Assembly: GCF_020531905.1 (NCBI RefSeq)
Contig: NZ_JAJAWG010000005.1
Coordinates: forward strand, 1 to 64,000
Reading direction: 5' to 3'
DNA length: 64,000 bases
Source: Deefgea salmonis
Lineage (GTDB): Bacteria > Pseudomonadota > Gammaproteobacteria > Burkholderiales > Chitinibacteraceae
The notes under the pieces are model-generated. The model saw only the letters and a program-made list of their open reading frames with translations, ran no database searches and was not told where the DNA came from. Below, piece after piece: positions 63,249-64,000 of the stretch. Both the position numbers and the translations under genes were made by a program. Numbering within the stretch: the stretch's first letter is position 1; each line of letters begins with the position of its first letter.

Positions 63249-64000
63249 CTAGCGCATGGCAAACACTTCATGGTGAAAGCGCGGTGCGCTGCCAAGCTGG
63301 CTTAAATGCTGGCAAATGGCTTGCCCTAGTCCGGCGGGGCCGCAATACCAGATGTCACTCAGTTGCTCGGCGTTGATTTGGCGAATGTCGAGTCTTTGTC
63401 CTGAATCGCTTTCGATTAAATGCAGCCGAATCTGCTTGCTGGCGCAGGCTTGGCGAACTTCATCGAGTCGTGCGGCGGCGCTGGCGCTGCTGACACAGTA
63501 ATAAAAATCAATCGATTGCTGCTGAAAATCGGCGCTATCGAGCCAAGCCAAAAACGGTGTTACGCCAATGCCACCGGCAATCCACGCTTGCGCGCCAGTG
63601 CCTTGGCCATTAAAGCGACCATACGGGCCTTCCACCGTCATTGCTGCGCCAACCTGAAGTTTTTGCGCTAGCGTCTGGGTATAGTCACCTAGCCCTTTAA
63701 TGATAAAGCGCAGCTCGCCATACCCATGGTCAGCAGCGGCAATGGTATACGGATGAGCGCCCTCGGCGGGGTCAAAACTCACCAGTGCAAACTGGCCAGC
63801 GGTATGCCCGGGCCAAGTATTGAGTTGGCAAGTGACGGCGAGCTGATTGGCGGCCAGTGGTTCGATGGCTTGAATGTGGCCTTGGTGTTGTTGGCGTTGG
63901 CCAATTTGGCCAAATAAGGCATACAGCGCGCACAGCGAGCCCGTCAGCAAGGCGGTCGCCATTAAAGCCCCCACCGGCGTCAGCCAAAATTCGCTCGGCA
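63249..64000 (-). CDS. FAD/NAD-binding ferredoxin-reductase-type oxidoreductase, C-terminal part, truncated by the window edge
   Basis: The frame is open to the right edge of the window, so the N-terminus lies beyond it. About 250 residues are visible. The first part is hydrophobic (ALMATALLTGSLCALYALFG), the end of a membrane domain, then a ferredoxin-reductase FAD domain (WPGHTAGQFALVSF, HPYTIAAA) and NAD domain (WIAGGIGVTPFLAWLD, YCGPAGLGQAI). The layout fits a ferric-reductase-like transmembrane oxidoreductase. The true start is not visible. Confidence 0.85.
   Translation of the reverse strand, partial: PSEFWLTPVGALMATALLTGSLCALYALFGQIGQRQQHQGHIQAIEPLAANQLAVTCQLNTWPGHTAGQFALVSFDPAEGAHPYTIAAADHGYGELRFIIKGLGDYTQTLAQKLQVGAAMTVEGPYGRFNGQGTGAQAWIAGGIGVTPFLAWLDSADFQQQSIDFYYCVSSASAAARLDEVRQACASKQIRLHLIESDSGQRLDIRQINAEQLSDIWYCGPAGLGQAICQHLSQLGSAPRFHHEVFAMR

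Noticed and set aside
1-64000. CRISPR arrays, tRNA or rRNA genes
   Set aside because: No regularly spaced repeat array, no T-arm-like GGTTCGA.TCC in a cloverleaf context outside coding sequence, and no rRNA motifs were seen by eye.

Overview
The window looks like a chromosomal segment of a Gram-negative betaproteobacterium, most likely Neisseriales of the Chitinibacteraceae type. This is inferred from the protein types: a GlcNAc-type PTS with an EIIA-HPr-EI fusion, a ParC of beta-proteobacterial type, the zapB-zapA-6S RNA-fau order, and rubredoxin beside thiD. GC content looks moderate, with a very AT-rich trough at about 11.2-12.6 kb. No tRNA or rRNA gene was recognised.

Layout. 0.4-11 kb: every gene is on the minus strand: nadC and a phosphohexomutase (overlapping), a PTS cluster (EIICB with an extra EIIB-like domain, a small anchored EIIB-like protein, EIIA-HPr-EI), a stray HPr-like gene, fau, 6S RNA, zapA, a zapB-like gene and rbgA/ylqF. 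10.99-11.42 kb: a cluster of DnaA boxes followed by CTA/TTA triplets and an AT-rich tract, which I read as a candidate chromosomal origin. 11.4-12.6 kb: an AT-rich stretch with an orphan E2-like lipoyl/PSBD gene. 12.6-18.8 kb: ackA, a membrane protein, dgkA, DUF2721, a LytTR two-component pair and comM. 19.07-23.77 kb: a small integrative element with a tyrosine integrase, a serine resolvase, a Sel1-repeat protein and a small exported protein.

23.8-36.7 kb: the topoisomerase IV genes parE and parC bracket a chemoreceptor, two substrate-binding proteins, an M14 peptidase and a GGDEF/EAL protein. Three ParB-type parS sites (23.79, 35.89 and 38.44 kb) support an origin-proximal position. 36.2-51 kb: a housekeeping set (M15 peptidase, thiD, rubredoxin, M48 lipoprotein, HemJ-like protein, CYTH, GNAT, GFA, hemL, two hydrolases, catalase, grxD, prmC, mgtE). 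51.3-64 kb: cardiolipin synthase, an EamA/LysR pair, an unrecognised coiled-coil membrane protein, a metallophosphoesterase, a DUF2502 protein, a Spo0M-like protein, a CDF transporter and a truncated ferredoxin-reductase-type gene. The intergenic gaps of this last part are full of dispersed hairpin-forming repeats.

How parts fit together. The PTS genes would import and phosphorylate an amino sugar or glucose, and ackA handles acetyl phosphate/acetate. The shared palindrome upstream of the PTS fusion gene and of the orphan E2-like gene suggests one regulator for both. DnaA boxes, parS sites and topoisomerase IV together make this a replication/segregation neighbourhood. The most unusual observations are the non-dnaA-linked candidate origin, the parS site lying where the parE ribosome-binding site should be, and three PTS-like domains that have lost key residues.
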